DNA of 55,362 nt. Origin: Pelomyxa schiedti. Taxonomy: Eukaryota; Evosea; Pelobiontida; Pelomyxidae. Below are positions 24,241 through 36,075 of this stretch, in pieces. The stretch is from NCBI GenBank assembly GCA_020536535.1, contig JAHLWZ010000896.1, forward strand, positions 1-55,362. The letters are read 5' to 3'. The position numbers were made by a program, and so were the translations under genes. The stretch's first letter is position 1; every line of letters begins with the position of its first letter. The notes under the pieces were generated by a model, which saw only the letters and a program-made list of their open reading frames with translations, did not search any database and was not told where the DNA came from.

Positions 24241-26435
24241 TCAAAACAACAAGTCTAATGCGGAAGGTGTCCCCCCAATTGATGTCTGTCTTGTGTTTGC
24301 AGGACTGGATGTTTGTGCAGAAGGGAAGGGGTTTGTGGATAGACCTGAGAATTGGTTAAATGTGGTGGGTGTTGGTGATGACTGCATAAGGAATGCACCC
24401 TGTTGGTTAATCATTGTATTCTGAGGGGGTGGTTGTGAGCTAGTGAGGAAAGGATTAGATGGTGAGAGGAATGGGTTCGATGCCGGAAGCTGTTGCTGAT
24501 GCTGTAAGAAAGTACCTCCGGGAATGTTTTGTTGTGGTTGTTGTGTTGGAGTCATTGAGAAAGGATTGGAAGAGAGTGAGGAGCTGGGTTGTGGGTTGCT
24601 GGGTGATGAAAGTGATAAAAACATTGAGCTGTTTTGTGGTTGTGCGGTTGGTAGGGATTGGGCAAAGGGGTTCCGCTGAAGTTGAGGTGAGGAGGATGCC
24701 TGAGCAAAGAGATTGGGACCTCCGGGTGAGGTAAAGGGGTTGCTGGTATTGCTAGTTATACTTGGAGGGAAACCTGTGGAAGAAAATGAGGAAGAGGATG
24801 GAGTGCTTGGCGAGAAAAATAGGTTGGACTGTTGTTGCATTTGGATTTGCTGGAGGCGAAGTTGTTCTTGCTGCAGCTGTAGAAGTTGTTGTTGCTGTTG
24901 CTGTTGCTGTTGCAAGACGAGGTTTTGTTCAGAAACTTGAAAATTCTGTGGAGGGAATGGTTGCGAGCGCATTGGGGACTGTTGTAGAGACTGTGGTGAT
25001 GGTTGCGGGGTAAAGTCGTTAAAATCGAGCAAATCCCTTTGCCTGGGTGAAGCTGTGGTACTTGTAGAGGGTGGTTTGATGGTCACATTTCCACTACTAG
25101 TAAGAGGGCGAGTGGTGGAAGAAGAGGGCGGTGGCTGAAATACTACTTGTTCCGCTGAGGAAGGCATTGCAGCCCTGACTTGGGTTCGAGTGTTGTTATC
25201 TTCCCGTTCTTTTGTTTGAATATCTATTGATGCCCCAATGAGACCCAACTGTAACAAAAATTAAGTATTTATACAAGCTTCAAGCGTTGGTATAAGTGAT
25301 TTTTGAGGAACGTCCAATGTCTCTAGATTTTCTATAAACCGAGAACAGCAGTGGTATAACTTATTGAGGTGTTTGGTACAAGTTTCAAATGACTGAAGGA
25401 GCTTCAGTGATTGGCGTGCAGACACTAAATCCATGTTGAAGTAACTTTCAAGGATACTTAACTGTTTGCTTGTAAATACGACATTTGGGTGCTTCTTGGG
25501 CTAGTACCAAACACATGTTGACATATTTGTACAAAGAAACGGAGTCTTTTACAAGTAGCACTAGTGCAGCAACAGTAATTGGATCTATGTTTTCCTCCCA
25601 AGATCGTATCTCGTCAGCACAGTAGCAGCGGACAAGGGCCTCGAGTGAAGAAATGAGAGTATCTGACATAACTTAAGGGCAGGTCACTAACGTGCACACT
25701 ATACCAGATACTTCCAGAAGCCTTGCTTGGGGAAGGTTTTGAAGTTTCGTTGCTTCTTCTTTGTCCCATGCACAATTTCCAACCACTTTAGAAATGATGA
25801 TCTTTGGTAAAAAATTATTAACCGCCGCGATATGACATTAGTTACCTTTGAGTCAATGTATCTAGAGTACAAGGATGCAAAGTAGCATTGCTGTAAATAC
25901 GGTTAAAATTATGATAAAATGCTGACAAAAGAACTCTACTGGACAATCTTCTGAAGTTGGAGGGTCTGGAACAACGGATAATGGTCTTGATCTAAAGAAA
26001 TCCATAACTCTGTATGGACAATCACGCAATACACGGTGGTATAGGACAAGAGTTGAAAGCGTCACTGGCTGCGATAGCGGGAGAGGATTTTAAAAAAAAA
26101 AAGTGCTTCGAGTTAGGTGCTTAATGTTCATTTAATTAGAGAGAAATAATCACCCAAGCAGCAGTGGCCCGTAGCCTATGATCCAGTGCCGAGTGTAATG
26201 GCGCAATTGGGTTATTGTTATTGCAATACAATACGACCTTCCTCACATGTTTCTCCTTGGGTGGTGCCATTTCATGCCTCGTTGCCTTTAATACAGACTA
26301 ACAACACCCACGTTCGTTAGAAGAAACACAAGCAGGACATAACAAATAAATGGCAAAAAAATAAATAAGAACCTTCTCAGGCTCAGCAACAATCAACGAC
26401 TTTGAATCGTGGACCTTGTCTATTACAGACTGCAT
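24241..26435 (-). CDS. ANTH-domain clathrin adaptor, AP180/CALM-like
   Basis: The N-terminal exons give an ANTH domain: MQSVIDKVHDSKSLIVAEPE, then ATRHEMAPPKEKHVRKVVLY (the phosphoinositide-binding KxTxxxxxPPKEKHV region), then TLSTLVLYHRVLRDCPYRVM, ASLYSRYIDSK, LISSLEALVRCYCADEIRSW, VLLVKDSVSLYKYVN and LESYFNMDLVSARQSLKLL. The C-terminal exon (25257-24241) is disordered, Gln-, Pro- and Ser-rich with a poly-Gln run (24885-24925), a DLLDFNDF clathrin-box-like motif, several NPF tripeptides (EH-domain ligands) and a terminal ALDLLF. This is the classic layout of AP180/CALM: PIP2 binding, clathrin recruitment and EH-protein binding in endocytosis. The ATG at 26435 is chosen because the ANTH fold starts there. 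Convergent with the RasGAP-like gene with less than 100 bp between stops. Confidence 0.9.
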
Positions 26436-26626
26436 TTCGTATTTGCGAAATGTTATGGCTGTAAATTTTATGGTGTCGATCGGGTGTAGTCCCGAACTGA
26501 ACAACAAAAAGATGAATTACGGTAAAAAAAAGGGTGATTTTTGTTCCCCGTTTTTTTGGTTTCATGTACACAGTTCTGTATAATACATCGTGATGGGAAG
26601 TTGTGGCGTTTGGTGCTTGTGTGAGG

Positions 26627-29600
26627 TTACTCGCCTTCGGCTGGAGGTTCTGGTAGTTCCTTGTCCTTGAGTTTGAGTCCTTTCCTCAGAGCGGTGGCAA
26701 TTCCCTTTTCGGGGGCATCCTTTAGTCCACGTATGAATGTGGCCCAGGCCTCAGTGCACGTGGTGATGGCGTCTGCAATTTCGTTCTTTTCCGGTTGGTC
26801 TTCCTTGGTCTCGTAAGTTCGTCGGTTGAGAAGCCATTCGATGAGTGACACGGAAAAGTCCGGGTAGGCTCGCAACAGGGTGTCAAAGTGCATTGGAACC
26901 TGAGAGGAAAATAAGGAGTGTGATTCTAAAAAGGGTTTCTCGTACTGCGTCGATTTCAGAGCCGATAATAGATTTAATGGCTTCTACAACAGAAAGATGG
27001 GCACTCACAACATTTGGCTTGCAAACTGCATTAGTGATTTAGTAAATAATTTTACAGAGGGGCCAACATCTCTGGAACACAACAGTGATTTTATTGATAT
27101 CCGAGTCAAGTTGATCCGCGCACTTGAGAGGTAACTTATGTGGATGTTTGGAAGAAAATGTTTCTTGAAGGTAACATATGACAAGCTTATCCAGCATTTT
27201 TATTGCAACACGTGTAACATGAGGCCCAAGCATGAAGGGCTTAAGAGGGTTTGGGAAATTTTATTGAAAAAAGGTTCTAACACACTGTGAAATCGTCTAC
27301 AATGTAAGCCTCAAGACATGCAATCACAGGCTCAATCACTTGCCCAGAGTACCATGGTTCTTCATAGAGCTGCTTCAAGGTGTCCTCAACGTCCATGAAC
27401 AATCTGTGCGTCAGGCCGTCCATGCTCACTGAGACAACTGCTTGAAACTCTTTGACCACGGTATTGAAATTTGTTTCTTCGTCCTTCTCGATACTCTCTG
27501 CGTCATCTTCTGTGAGAAGTTCCCCAATCTTTGTTTGCACATCGTCCAAGAGTTCACAGCATTTATCATTATTATTGATAAGAACAATCATATATTCCAA
27601 AGGCATTGTTTTCCAGGCGTCCTCACTGAACAGTTCAAGTTGCATGTCTGCATACTTGGTCTTTCCACATGTTAGTACGTCCCACTCAAATCCCCAAAAT
27701 AACCCACCAACGATTCAAGAATGCCCTTCACCACCAGGAGTACAATGCCACCAGATTTTGTATCCACAGCAATTTGTAGTTGCTGATTTACAATTTCAAA
27801 TACATCAAAAGGGGACAGTGTTATTAGTTGCCCACCTGTAGTGGTTAACTTTTTATGGGACAAAATGAAATCCTCCTACCAGTAGGTTCTTGTGGTGGAT
27901 TTTCTCGATCCTGTTGAATGACATTGCCAAACCATTCAATCATCTTCAACGTCACTCGAGAGACATATTTGTCAACAAGTGGATCCAGGGTGTCAGCTAA
28001 TGGAGGGTCGAGTGCTTCGGACTCTGCTTTGACTCCCAGACGCAGCAATTGGCTTGGGTAAACATTTTGTACCCAGTGATATACTGTCAGGATCAGGTTA
28101 TTAGGTACCTGGCCGTGAGATTTATAACATAGAGATAACCCTTATCAGTGTGTACCTTATCAGGGTCTGAGGATAACTCCGTGAAGCGTTGGCGGAATTG
28201 GTTGGAGTATTCCGTGACAAACAACTCAAAGATGTTATACCTTGGGGGTTATTTGGTAAATTTGAGCCTTTAATTATTATTGGAAATAGCTCACTCTGGG
28301 GGGAAGCAACCAACAAGGTAGTCGAGAACATCTGTTAGTTCATCTACTCTAGTATTGCACATGGATATGGTGTGATTGATATCAGCGGCTAAATCCATAT
28401 CAAAAGTGGCGGAGAAATTTTCCTCAATTGAATTTCGGATGTGGGCTTTGGCTTGCTCGAAATAAGTCTGTATATCAGAATACATAGTACCGAAGTACGA
28501 TCAACGCTCGAATTGTGTGAGGAAAAAGTTTTACCTCATCCTCAGAAGGTTCCTCGAGACCCTGCTGTTTTGCTTCTACTATGGCACTTCTATCACACAG
28601 GAGAACAACCTTCTTCAATGAGAAATTATATCTGAGGTGAGAGCCAACTTTACCTCCAAAGCTCTCACCAAGGCCGTTGGATTGCGTTTTGACAAGGCAA
28701 TTGCATCAGCAATAATTCCAAAGAGTTTTTCATGAAAATCCTCTTTAAGGGGTTGGACATCCTTGAACAACTGTCTCACGGTCTACAGAGAGGATTACAG
28801 TGTTGTCTTTGTTCACCTACACACACATCACCAAGTTCTTCTTGAAGATCATTTGTATTTAGCTCACTCATGGCCTGCTGTTCCAGGTTATCGAGTTTTC
28901 GTAAAAGTAGGTAGGCATCAAAGATATCTTTTCAGTGGGAAACACGTTTAGAACTTAGAGGATGGTTCAAGCCATACTGGTATTATCCTGAAGCAGAACT
29001 TTGATTTCTTCAATCGATTTTTCAATTGAAGAGATTTCAAGCAAATGGCGCTTGGTTGCATGCAAGTTAGTTCTATAAGAAAATGAGTGTTTTTGAGAGC
29101 TGCAACTTGATAGACTCTTGTTGTACCTTACGTAAGACAGCTCTTTGACAGTCCCATAGTCAATATCCGACATCAAGGATTGGACTTGCTCAAAGAGCTT
29201 CCCTACAGTCTCAAATTCCGATTTCATCTTTTGCACCTGCTCAAGAGACTTGTGTATCAGACTGAGAGCAGCTTCTGCTTCATCCAGTTGAGCTTTGACA
29301 ATTGCGCGAACTCTGTGGAAAGTGAAATTGAAATGTGCATGAAAAACCATACCTCAAATCTAAAGACGCTTTCCTATGTATAGCATTGTTTCTCAACCGT
29401 GGAAGTCTGTCCAGACAATCTGGTTGGGTCAATATACTCTTTAATCTGTTTGCAGCCATTTCAGTAGCGTGTTCAGACAATTGATCCGGTGTCATATCCT
29501 CCACTGAATAACAACAGATTATTTGCCGCTCAAAACAGGTTCATTCTTTGCAACAAAAAAAAAAAACATAAAAAACCACAAAACCTTTCAGAAAATGAAC

Positions 29601-29810
29601 GTTTCTTGTTTGAATGAGAGCAGAGAGGGCAGTGCCGGCACTCGAGAAGTTCGACGCGATTGCGGCGATCTCTGACGCCGTGACGGTGTCGTACGACTCT
29701 GTCAACGGCGAGTCCTTGGACGGCGCCGACGACGCCTTGTTCGCTGCGAACTTGGCCACCGCATCCTCGTCCTGCACCAACGCCCAGTCATGTTCCAACA
29801 GAGACGTCAT
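26627..29810 (-). CDS. SEC6: Exocyst complex subunit Sec6 (EXOC3) homologue
   Basis: ATG 29810 opens MTSLLEHDWALVQDEDAVAK. Exons then give coiled-coil segments typical of the Sec6 N-terminus: RLKSILTQPDCLDRLPRL, AQLDEAEAALSLIHKSLEQV, KSEFETVGKLFEQVQSLMSD, and HLLEISSIEKSIEEIKVLLQ. The middle exons are helical (YFEQAKAHIRNSIEENFSAT; DPPLADTLDPLVDKYVSRVT; TVVKEFQAVVSVSMDGLT). The last exon is the conserved C-terminus (FDTLLRAYPDFSVSLIEWLL, ATALRKGLKLKDKELPEP), stop at 26627. Length (about 750 residues by exon sum) and helical order fit Sec6, which tethers secretory vesicles to the plasma membrane with the other exocyst subunits. More than ten introns of 30-70 nt. Identification rests on recall of the family pattern, so Sec6 is likely rather than certain; another CATCHR tether is the alternative. 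Confidence 0.78.
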
Positions 29811-29839
29811 TTTTGACCGGTATGCAAATTTGGGGCTCA

Positions 29840-30610
29840 AATAACTCCAATTTTCGTGTTTTTCTGACACCACCCAGCAGATTGTATCAATCCGCGAAAT
29901 CTGCAAGGAAAATAATGGCATTAGGGAGGCATTGTCACGTGGGCGTCTGGGCGTTGGAGACATGTCCTGAGGATTTGTGTCTGGTTGAAAGAAAAGTTCT
30001 CACTGAACGAATTGACATCAGACATATCAACAACCTGACGGTGTTGAAGTGGGCAGTGTCTGTCTTTAATTTTGAGCTGACAAACGAGACTTTACTCTCA
30101 CGGCAAAGTTCGAGCCTGATTTCATTCAGTGGGTCATGACTGAGAAGAATATCCCCGTTGCTGCTGAGTTTGTTCATGGACACGTGTGCAAGGCAGTCAC
30201 TTGTGAAGTGGTTGATGGAGTGGGCTGCAGCACAGGTAGCACAATTACCAGCGGGGACAGCAGCACAGCCAGCACGACAAGCAGCAGCACAGCCAGCGCA
30301 ACAAGCAGCAAAAACATTGGCAGAAATGCAGGCAGCAACACAGACAGCACAGCTAGTAGTGGCACAAGCAGTACAGTCAGTGCAAGGGGCAACACACTTT
30401 CAAGGTCAATCAAATTGGCCCAGGCAATTCGAAAGGACTTGAACAACATGAGGCAACAGCATTGTGAAGAAGTGACTGTCTTGGAAACAAAACAACAAAC
30501 AGTCAGAATTGACTGCACTGAAGGCAACATGAGGAAATGCAACAGGAGATGTTCAGGTCTCATGTTTTTCCACTTGCTCCTTCACAAAAACCACTGCAAA
30601 TAACCATGGA
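29840..30610 (+). other. Unassigned, partly open stretch with Ala/Gln/Ser-rich repeat
   Basis: Open plus-strand frames encode a non-repetitive part (LGRHCHVGVWALETCPEDL) and then an imperfect CAG/ACA-rich repeat (30230-30390) that reads as Ser/Thr/Ala in one frame and Ala/Gln in another. No domain is recognised and frames shift repeatedly. It could be the 5' part of the degenerate transposon that follows, or a decayed host gene. Confidence 0.4.
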
Positions 30611-31470
30611 ATCTGGCCAAAAAAGACCTACCAAACGCACATTTCAAGAAGCACAAGAATTGTTGAAAGAACTACCCACAGGTAATCACCTGTTTTTCCA
30701 GTAATACTCATTGCATCAAGGTGCAACAGCCTTAGAAAAAGCAGTGCTTTTAGTTGAAAAATATGGGGTTTCTCAAGGCATTGCCACTAGTGTAAATAAG
30801 CTGAATCGTCCTCAACTACAGTGTAAACTTCACCCTGTCAAGTCTACTACCACTTCTCCCTGTCAGAAAAGAAAGGATGTCCGACAGAAGAGGAGGCAGG
30901 CAATTTCTAGCAAAATTATTGACTTGGCTACAACTGAGTATATAAACTCCAACCTTAACAGAACTCAAACACCTCCTTAGAGAATTCTGGGTTAATAGTG
31001 GAAAGGATCTATCTGACCAAGCTACCTATATTCAGCAAGAGATGGCTAAAGGGATTTTTGTTATGGCATAATCCAAATCTCCATTTCCACACAACACGGC
31101 TGGCTTATGGAAGAAATTACCTGCACTTCCACATTGCCTTAAAGGTGCTTTTGCTTGGTCAGGAAGCTCCAAAGGTTGGATTAACACTGCCATTTATGTA
31201 GCTTGCATTAAAGATATCTTTATACCTTTTGTGGAAAACATGTGAAAGACTATGCAGAATCCTTTTGCTCCTTCTGTCTCGGTTTGTGATGGTCACAAAA
31301 CACGAGATAACCCAGAAGTACTAGCACTAGCTATCAACACACAATATTCAATTAGTGAAAATCCCTCCCCAGTAGTCAGTTTTGTCTCTGAGAATTCAGT
31401 ATTCGATTCGACTGCCTGCCTTCAACCTCTTCAAATAACCAGGAACCTCCTACAAAACCAACCTGTAACT
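30610..31470 (+). mobile_element. Degenerate pogo/Tigger-like DNA transposon remnant
   Basis: A helix-turn-helix of the psq/CENP-B type is visible at about 30720-30830 (ALEKAVLLVEKYGVSQGIAT then VNKLNRPQL), preceded by a basic stretch (GQKRPTKRTFQEAQELLKEL). About 150-200 codons later come pieces of a DDE_1 transposase: GAFAWSGSSKGWINTAIYV followed by KDIFIPFVENM, then SVSVCDGHKTRDNPEVLALA, matching the family's 'DGH-x-T ... E-x-L-x-L-A' block with the second catalytic Asp. TAA near 31066 and an in-frame TGA at 31243-31245 break this frame, so the copy is inactive. Terminal inverted repeats were not found by eye. Confidence 0.65.
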
Positions 31471-32070
31471 TACCAACACTTGTTAGCACTCAACAGCAAC
31501 AATTTGCACCCACTTGCACACTACAGGCAGCACCGGCACTTGCAAGCACCTTCCAGCAACTACCAGACCTCGCCAGAACCCATCAATCTATTACCTGCAC
31601 TTCACAGCATGTTCCAGAAACTCCCTGCCCTCTCCCTACTATTCTGGCAATCACTGCAGCCCACCAACGCCCTTGGCTCACCCCTACCACTCAACAATAC
31701 ATTCCAGCAACTACTGAAACTCACCAGCATATTCCAGCAACTTTCAGTACTGACCGACATGTTTATGTAACCACCGGCAATCACCAGTACACCCCAGCAA
31801 CATATCCAACCTTCCAGTAATCACTGGCTCCCCACTACACTCCAGCCACCACCAGCGCTAACTAGTACATTTTAGCAACACTCATCACTACATTCCAGCA
31901 TTACACAGCTCCCGACTACACATTACAGCAACTGGCCAACATTCACCAGCACATTCCAGCAATCCCCAGCTCCCATCTACAGATTACAGCAATCACTGGT
32001 GCTCACCAGCACATTCCGGCAATCACCAGCACTCTTCTGTGCTTACCACCAACCAGTAGGGCACACCTGA
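31440..32070 (+). repeat. Degenerate minisatellite, unit near ACCAGCACATTCCAGCAA
   Basis: The motif CATTCCAGCAA with flanking CACCAGC / ACTCACCAGC recurs at irregular 25-60 bp spacing, with drift between copies. It starts next to the transposase remnant and continues to about 32060. It leaves one frame open to about 31770, giving an artefactual low-complexity peptide. Confidence 0.75.
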
Positions 32071-32707
32071 ACCTACCATCACCCCAGGAAGAACTGCCCC
32101 CAGAACACATCTACACACAACCTTCACTCACAAGTAACCAATTCCACACACACTGATCCTCATACTGCCTCCCGACACCTACCCACACAGTGCTGAGACA
32201 GCGGCACCAATCACCGCCTTTCTTTGGGAAGTATAATTATCAAGATTTCACCGATAAAAAGTGTGATTAATGTGGATGACTAAAAAAGAAAAGAAAAGCA
32301 AAGAAAAAAAGGGAAAGAAAGAAAGAAAAAAAAAAAACACAGCACATGTCGCCGCGGCGCCAAAAGCGACAACACGTAAGTCCACAAGCGAGGGATCTTT
32401 GCCTGAGCGCAACCACTGCGAACGAGGGGGGGACCGGGCTGGCTTTGCACCCCGGTGACTCGTTAGAACAAACAACGAAGACGAGTACCTGCCCATGATG
32501 TGATGACCCCTCGGGAACGGAGGCAGACCGGTCGGCATCGATCACTCGACTTCGTCGGCAGCGAGGCACACCCGTTGTGAGGCGCCCGGTGCGTGTGGGA
32601 GGGAGAGAGAGCGGGGCGGGGAAGGCGAGGCTCAGCGCGCGGGCAAACACGCAAGGGCGCCGGCCGGCAGCAATTATTATTATTATGGGATTGTGTGGTC
32701 GCATTCG
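32070..32707. other. Non-coding or unassigned, GC-rich block with AAAG tract
   Basis: No gene I can support. 32280-32337 is an (A)nG purine run. 32340-32670 is GC-rich and leaves a minus-strand frame open (CVFARALSLAFPAPLSLPPT), but the composition is low-complexity and no partner exon was found. An ATT trinucleotide run follows at about 32670-32685. Confidence 0.45.
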
Positions 32708-33165
32708 TGGTTCCCCTTTGTTAATTAATTAATTAATTAATTAATGAGACTTGGTGGAATGCCAAGCAAGAAACTTCCACTTAAATGACCAGGGTCAAAA
32801 AAGAAAAAGACTGATACTGCAATGGTGAAAGCGTGTGGTTCCCCTTTATTAATTCATTAATAAGACTTGGTGGAATGCCAAGCAAGCAATTTCCACTTAA
32901 ATGACCAGGGTCAAAGAAACAGACTGATACTGCAATGGTTATAGTGTGTGGTTCCCCTTTATTAATTGATGAGCTTGGTGGAATGCCAAGTTCCTTAATT
33001 AATTAATAAGACTTGGTGGAATGCCAAGCAAGAAACTTCCACTTAAATGACCAGGGTCAAAGAAAGAGACTGATACTGCAATGGTTATAGCGTGTGGTTC
33101 CCCTTTATTAATTAATTAATAAGACTTGGTGGAATGCCAAGTCTCATTGATTAAATTAAGGAAAT
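32708..33165 (+). repeat. Satellite: about four units of ~115-145 bp with internal palindromes
   Basis: Units begin GTGGTTCCCCTTT at about 32710, 32837, 32949 and 33094. Each contains TTAATTAA runs, the palindrome CTTGGtggaatgCCAAG, then CTTCCACTTAAATGACCAGG and GACTGATACTGCAATGGT. The third unit has an extra copy of the palindrome. The first palindrome is preceded by AATGAGA and the last is followed by TCTCATT, so the outer arms pair further (ATGAGACTTGG with CCAAGTCTCAT). Confidence 0.9.
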
Positions 33166-33610
33166 TGCTTGAATGATGAAGCAACTACCCATTACCAGGA
33201 ACTTTTGTAATTTCTTGAGGCTCTCTTTCTTCACTCTCCGCAAAAACCAACAGGTCAGTTTACTCAACAAATATTCACTTGCTAAATCCTCTTCAGGTGT
33301 CTTGTACTTCCCACACCTCACCTCACCTCACCTCACCTCACCCCACACCACAGCAAAGCACACCTGGCGCAATAAAAAACCTTGGTGCTTTTTGATGCGA
33401 CTGCTCTATTATTATTTCTTTTTACAGGCATAAAAGTTTCGACTTTGTGGTTTTCTGGTTCCAGACATTCAGGCTTCCAAGGGCGTAGATAAATGGCGCC
33501 TTTGAGGATGGAACACTAACTGTCACTGTCCCGTGTGCGATTCCAGAACCAGAATCCGGGCCTCTGCGGTTCTGGCTACTGCCGACGATGAAGAAGCCTT
33601 GGGTACACAG
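33166..33610. other. Intergenic, includes ACCTC microsatellite
   Basis: No gene recognised. CACCT pentamers run at about 33314-33345. The short inverted piece GGAAATTGCTTG (33159-33171) mirrors CAAGCAATTTCC of the satellite. Confidence 0.6.
33314..33345 (+). repeat. (ACCTC)n microsatellite
   Basis: About six perfect or near-perfect ACCTC pentamers. Confidence 0.9.
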
Positions 33611-34076
33611 TTACAGCGGAACTATCCTTTGGGGTTGTGTTGGACGCATCAGAAGCCGCCCGGCTCTGCTTTGCTTTCGCTGGTACTCCTTCTTGTCTGG
33701 TCTCCATTGGTTGCTGTGGTTGTGCTGGGGTAGAAGATGTGCCGCTCTGGCTTGATTCTCCCTCGGTCCCCATTTGCAGGCTCTGCTGCCACTTTGCTGC
33801 TGTCTGTCACTCTCCATGGGAGCTGGCTTCTCAGTACCTTGAACAGACATGGGCTGGGCATGCGGATGACTGCAAGTGTGCAAGTGCAGCTGAATAAGGC
33901 GTGTAGTATCCCCCAGTATGGATCCGATCCCATACACACGACCGTGATGGAAACCACAATATGAAATTAAGTTGCGAAATGTAGCTGTGTTGAAGGATGG
34001 ACTCATCTGACGGTAGTGACTCTCTATTAATTTGGGTAGACCACAATTGAAAGAGTCTTTTGCCTGAAACGGCGTA
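33611..34076 (-). CDS. Hypothetical protein or 3' exon, Gln/Ser-rich tail
   Basis: Not recognised. After an acceptor at about 34077 (TTTCAG) the minus strand reads AKDSFNCGLPKLIESHYRQM, then SPSFNTATFRNLISYCGFHH, then GRVYGIGSILGDTTRLIQLH, a segment that looks like a genuine folded sequence. It continues into a polar Gln/Arg/Ser-rich tail and stops at 33611. The start exon was not found; the AUP1-like gene ends only 135 bp upstream on the same strand, so it could be an alternative 3' exon of that gene or a separate small gene with its first exon at 34100-34200. An internal ATG (MSPSFNTATF) could also start a short product. Confidence 0.45.
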
Positions 34077-34213
34077 AGAGTACGTGGTTTCAATTAGACA
34101 AGAGATAATAAAACGGGGGTGTTAGCTTGCCTAAATAACTCTGTAGCCAGGTAAGAAAAAATGTTTGGTTTGTTTTGTGAGGGCTGTTTGGTTCTCTTTG
34201 TCAAAAATGGTGC

Positions 34214-35812
34214 TCAGCACTGCAGGGCGTTTGGAAGCCTGCGGGCTCCTCGTCCCGCACCAGGGGTGGAGTCTGAGGCAGCGTGGGATTCTGGAGGTGG
34301 TATTTCGTCATAGGGGGGCTGCCCAATGAAATCGCCAATGGCCACAAAAGGCTTCCCGAGGAAATCCCACGGCATCATTCCACCAAAGCGCTTGAAGCAG
34401 TTTCCAATTATCACCCTGTTGCGGTATCGGCGTCGAAGCTGGGGCAGAAGCTGTGCCACAAGTTTGTGCTGCGTGAGAGCGAATAGTGAGTTTAGACTGG
34501 CAGAATTGAGTACCACAACCTTGTCTTTCTTCATGTACGGGGTAGCAGGAACACCGAGAGCCTTTGCTGTAGCCTGTTGAACCCTGTCCGCGAATTGTTC
34601 CGCCGACTCGTCGCTTCGGGGGTACTGTTCATAAAAGCAATTAGTTGGAGCAGACGAAAAGAGTATTGGCATACCATTGGAGGGAGGACCTGCATGTGCC
34701 AGATTTGCCAGGGCACCAGGCACAGCCAAATTATGTTATGCCACACTGGGGTGCATAGCGTGTCCATGTGGATTGGAAACGGTCTAGTAACCCTTATGGC
34801 AACGGGGGTAACTGCTTCTCCCAAGGAAAAAAGGAATTTATGATATCTAGATATTTTAGTTCGCCTTGAGAGATAGAGGTTATGCATACCGCATGACACC
34901 TTTCCCATTAGTCACACATCCTTCAGGAAAACAGAGGATGTGAAGCTTGCTTGTTTTCAGTGTGTTTTGAATTTTCTCGTGAAGGGAATGACGATCTGAT
35001 AACAGTTAATTGTACAGTGTTAGTCCTGGTAATTTACCTGTAACATCAATGTAAATTGGATACATTTCGGTTACCATCTGTCGGGTAAAAATAAATCTAC
35101 CAATACAGATTAGACAGAGAAAGAACGGATCGTTGTGGGAGGAATACTTGCTGTAATAAGAAGGACTTATTGCGTGACATGCTCCAAAAGCAGCCCGACA
35201 GGCAACGCTGTCCATCTCAGAAACGTGATTTGAAACAAGAATACGAGCAGAAGGAGTTGCCTTCAAATGTTCACGTCTAAGAGGTGTAAAAAAAAAATAT
35301 ACTTTGCGAACCAGAGAGTACTGCACACCCACGTACGATAGTTATAAGACCAGGTGAACAGTATATTCTAAAGAACAGATTGTTCATATGTAGATAGGCA
35401 CCCAAACGGAAAAAGAACAACTTAAAAAAATTAGAAATTGAACATGGATGCCTGAAGCATACCTCCCAAGATGCAATCCACAATAACTTAAGTACTGTTA
35501 GCACCAGTCCCAAAGGAACATATATCCAAAACAACACGTGCAGCAAGCCAATAGGTCTTTTCATTCTCGTCACTTCAAACAGGCCTCCCAGCGGAAGTGT
35601 GGAGCCCCTTCCAGTCCAATAAGAACCAACAACAAACTCAACACGAAGAAAACGCAGTAAGAAAAAAAAAGTTACGGTTCGTTTTGAGCCGCCACTGATG
35701 TATCAGTCTCAGTAACCGAAGCACGATTAACAGCGTGTAACGTCGCAACACTGTTGTCGCTGGGGTCACCCTGTGGTGCCGGATCTGCCGCTGCCACGTC
35801 GTCCGCGTCCAT
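34214..35812 (-). CDS. AUP1: AUP1-like acyltransferase-domain protein
   Basis: ATG 35812 opens an acidic leader (MDADDVAAADPAPQGDPSDN). A later exon gives a hydrophobic hairpin-like segment (GLLHVLFWIYVPLGLVLTVL) as in the ER/lipid-droplet anchor of AUP1. Then comes the PlsC domain: SARILVSNHVSEMDSVACR, which has NHxxxxD with Val-Ser instead of the usual His-Gln-Ser, and LHILCFPEGCVTNGKG (FPEG motif). Further on, AVTPVAIRVTRPFPIHMDTL and DESAEQFADRVQQATAKALG match the AUP1 region before the CUE domain. The C-terminal exon (LVAQLLPQLRRRYRNRV) is in the place of the CUE ubiquitin-binding domain but is divergent. AUP1 proteins bridge lipid droplets and ER-associated degradation. TGA at 34214. 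The 264 bp between this start and the SH3 gene's stop shows no gene. Confidence 0.82.
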
Positions 35813-36075
35813 GACCAGGAAGAGTTAATGGAAAATTAACCGAAAACCTCCTCACGGAGAGATTCAGTACATTCCACTCGCGCTTTCCTTGCTTGTTCCA
35901 AACCGTGACATTGCATCTGACGTGCATGTAACAAGCCAAAAAACACTGGACAAGTGCTTAAAATGTGTTTGATGCACTAGTTTCATGACTGCTATTACAA
36001 TGAATCCTTTTGACATTTTATTACTACTTTCTTTCATGGTTTTTCCTCACACCAGCTTCGAAATAAACTTCCCTT

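Noticed and set aside
31252-31770. 172-codon plus frame as a real gene
   Set aside because: Its first part is the DDE fragment after an in-frame stop and the rest is minisatellite.
32267-32704. Minus-strand 145-codon frame as a gene
   Set aside because: Low-complexity GC and poly-T composition, no supported partner exon or motif.
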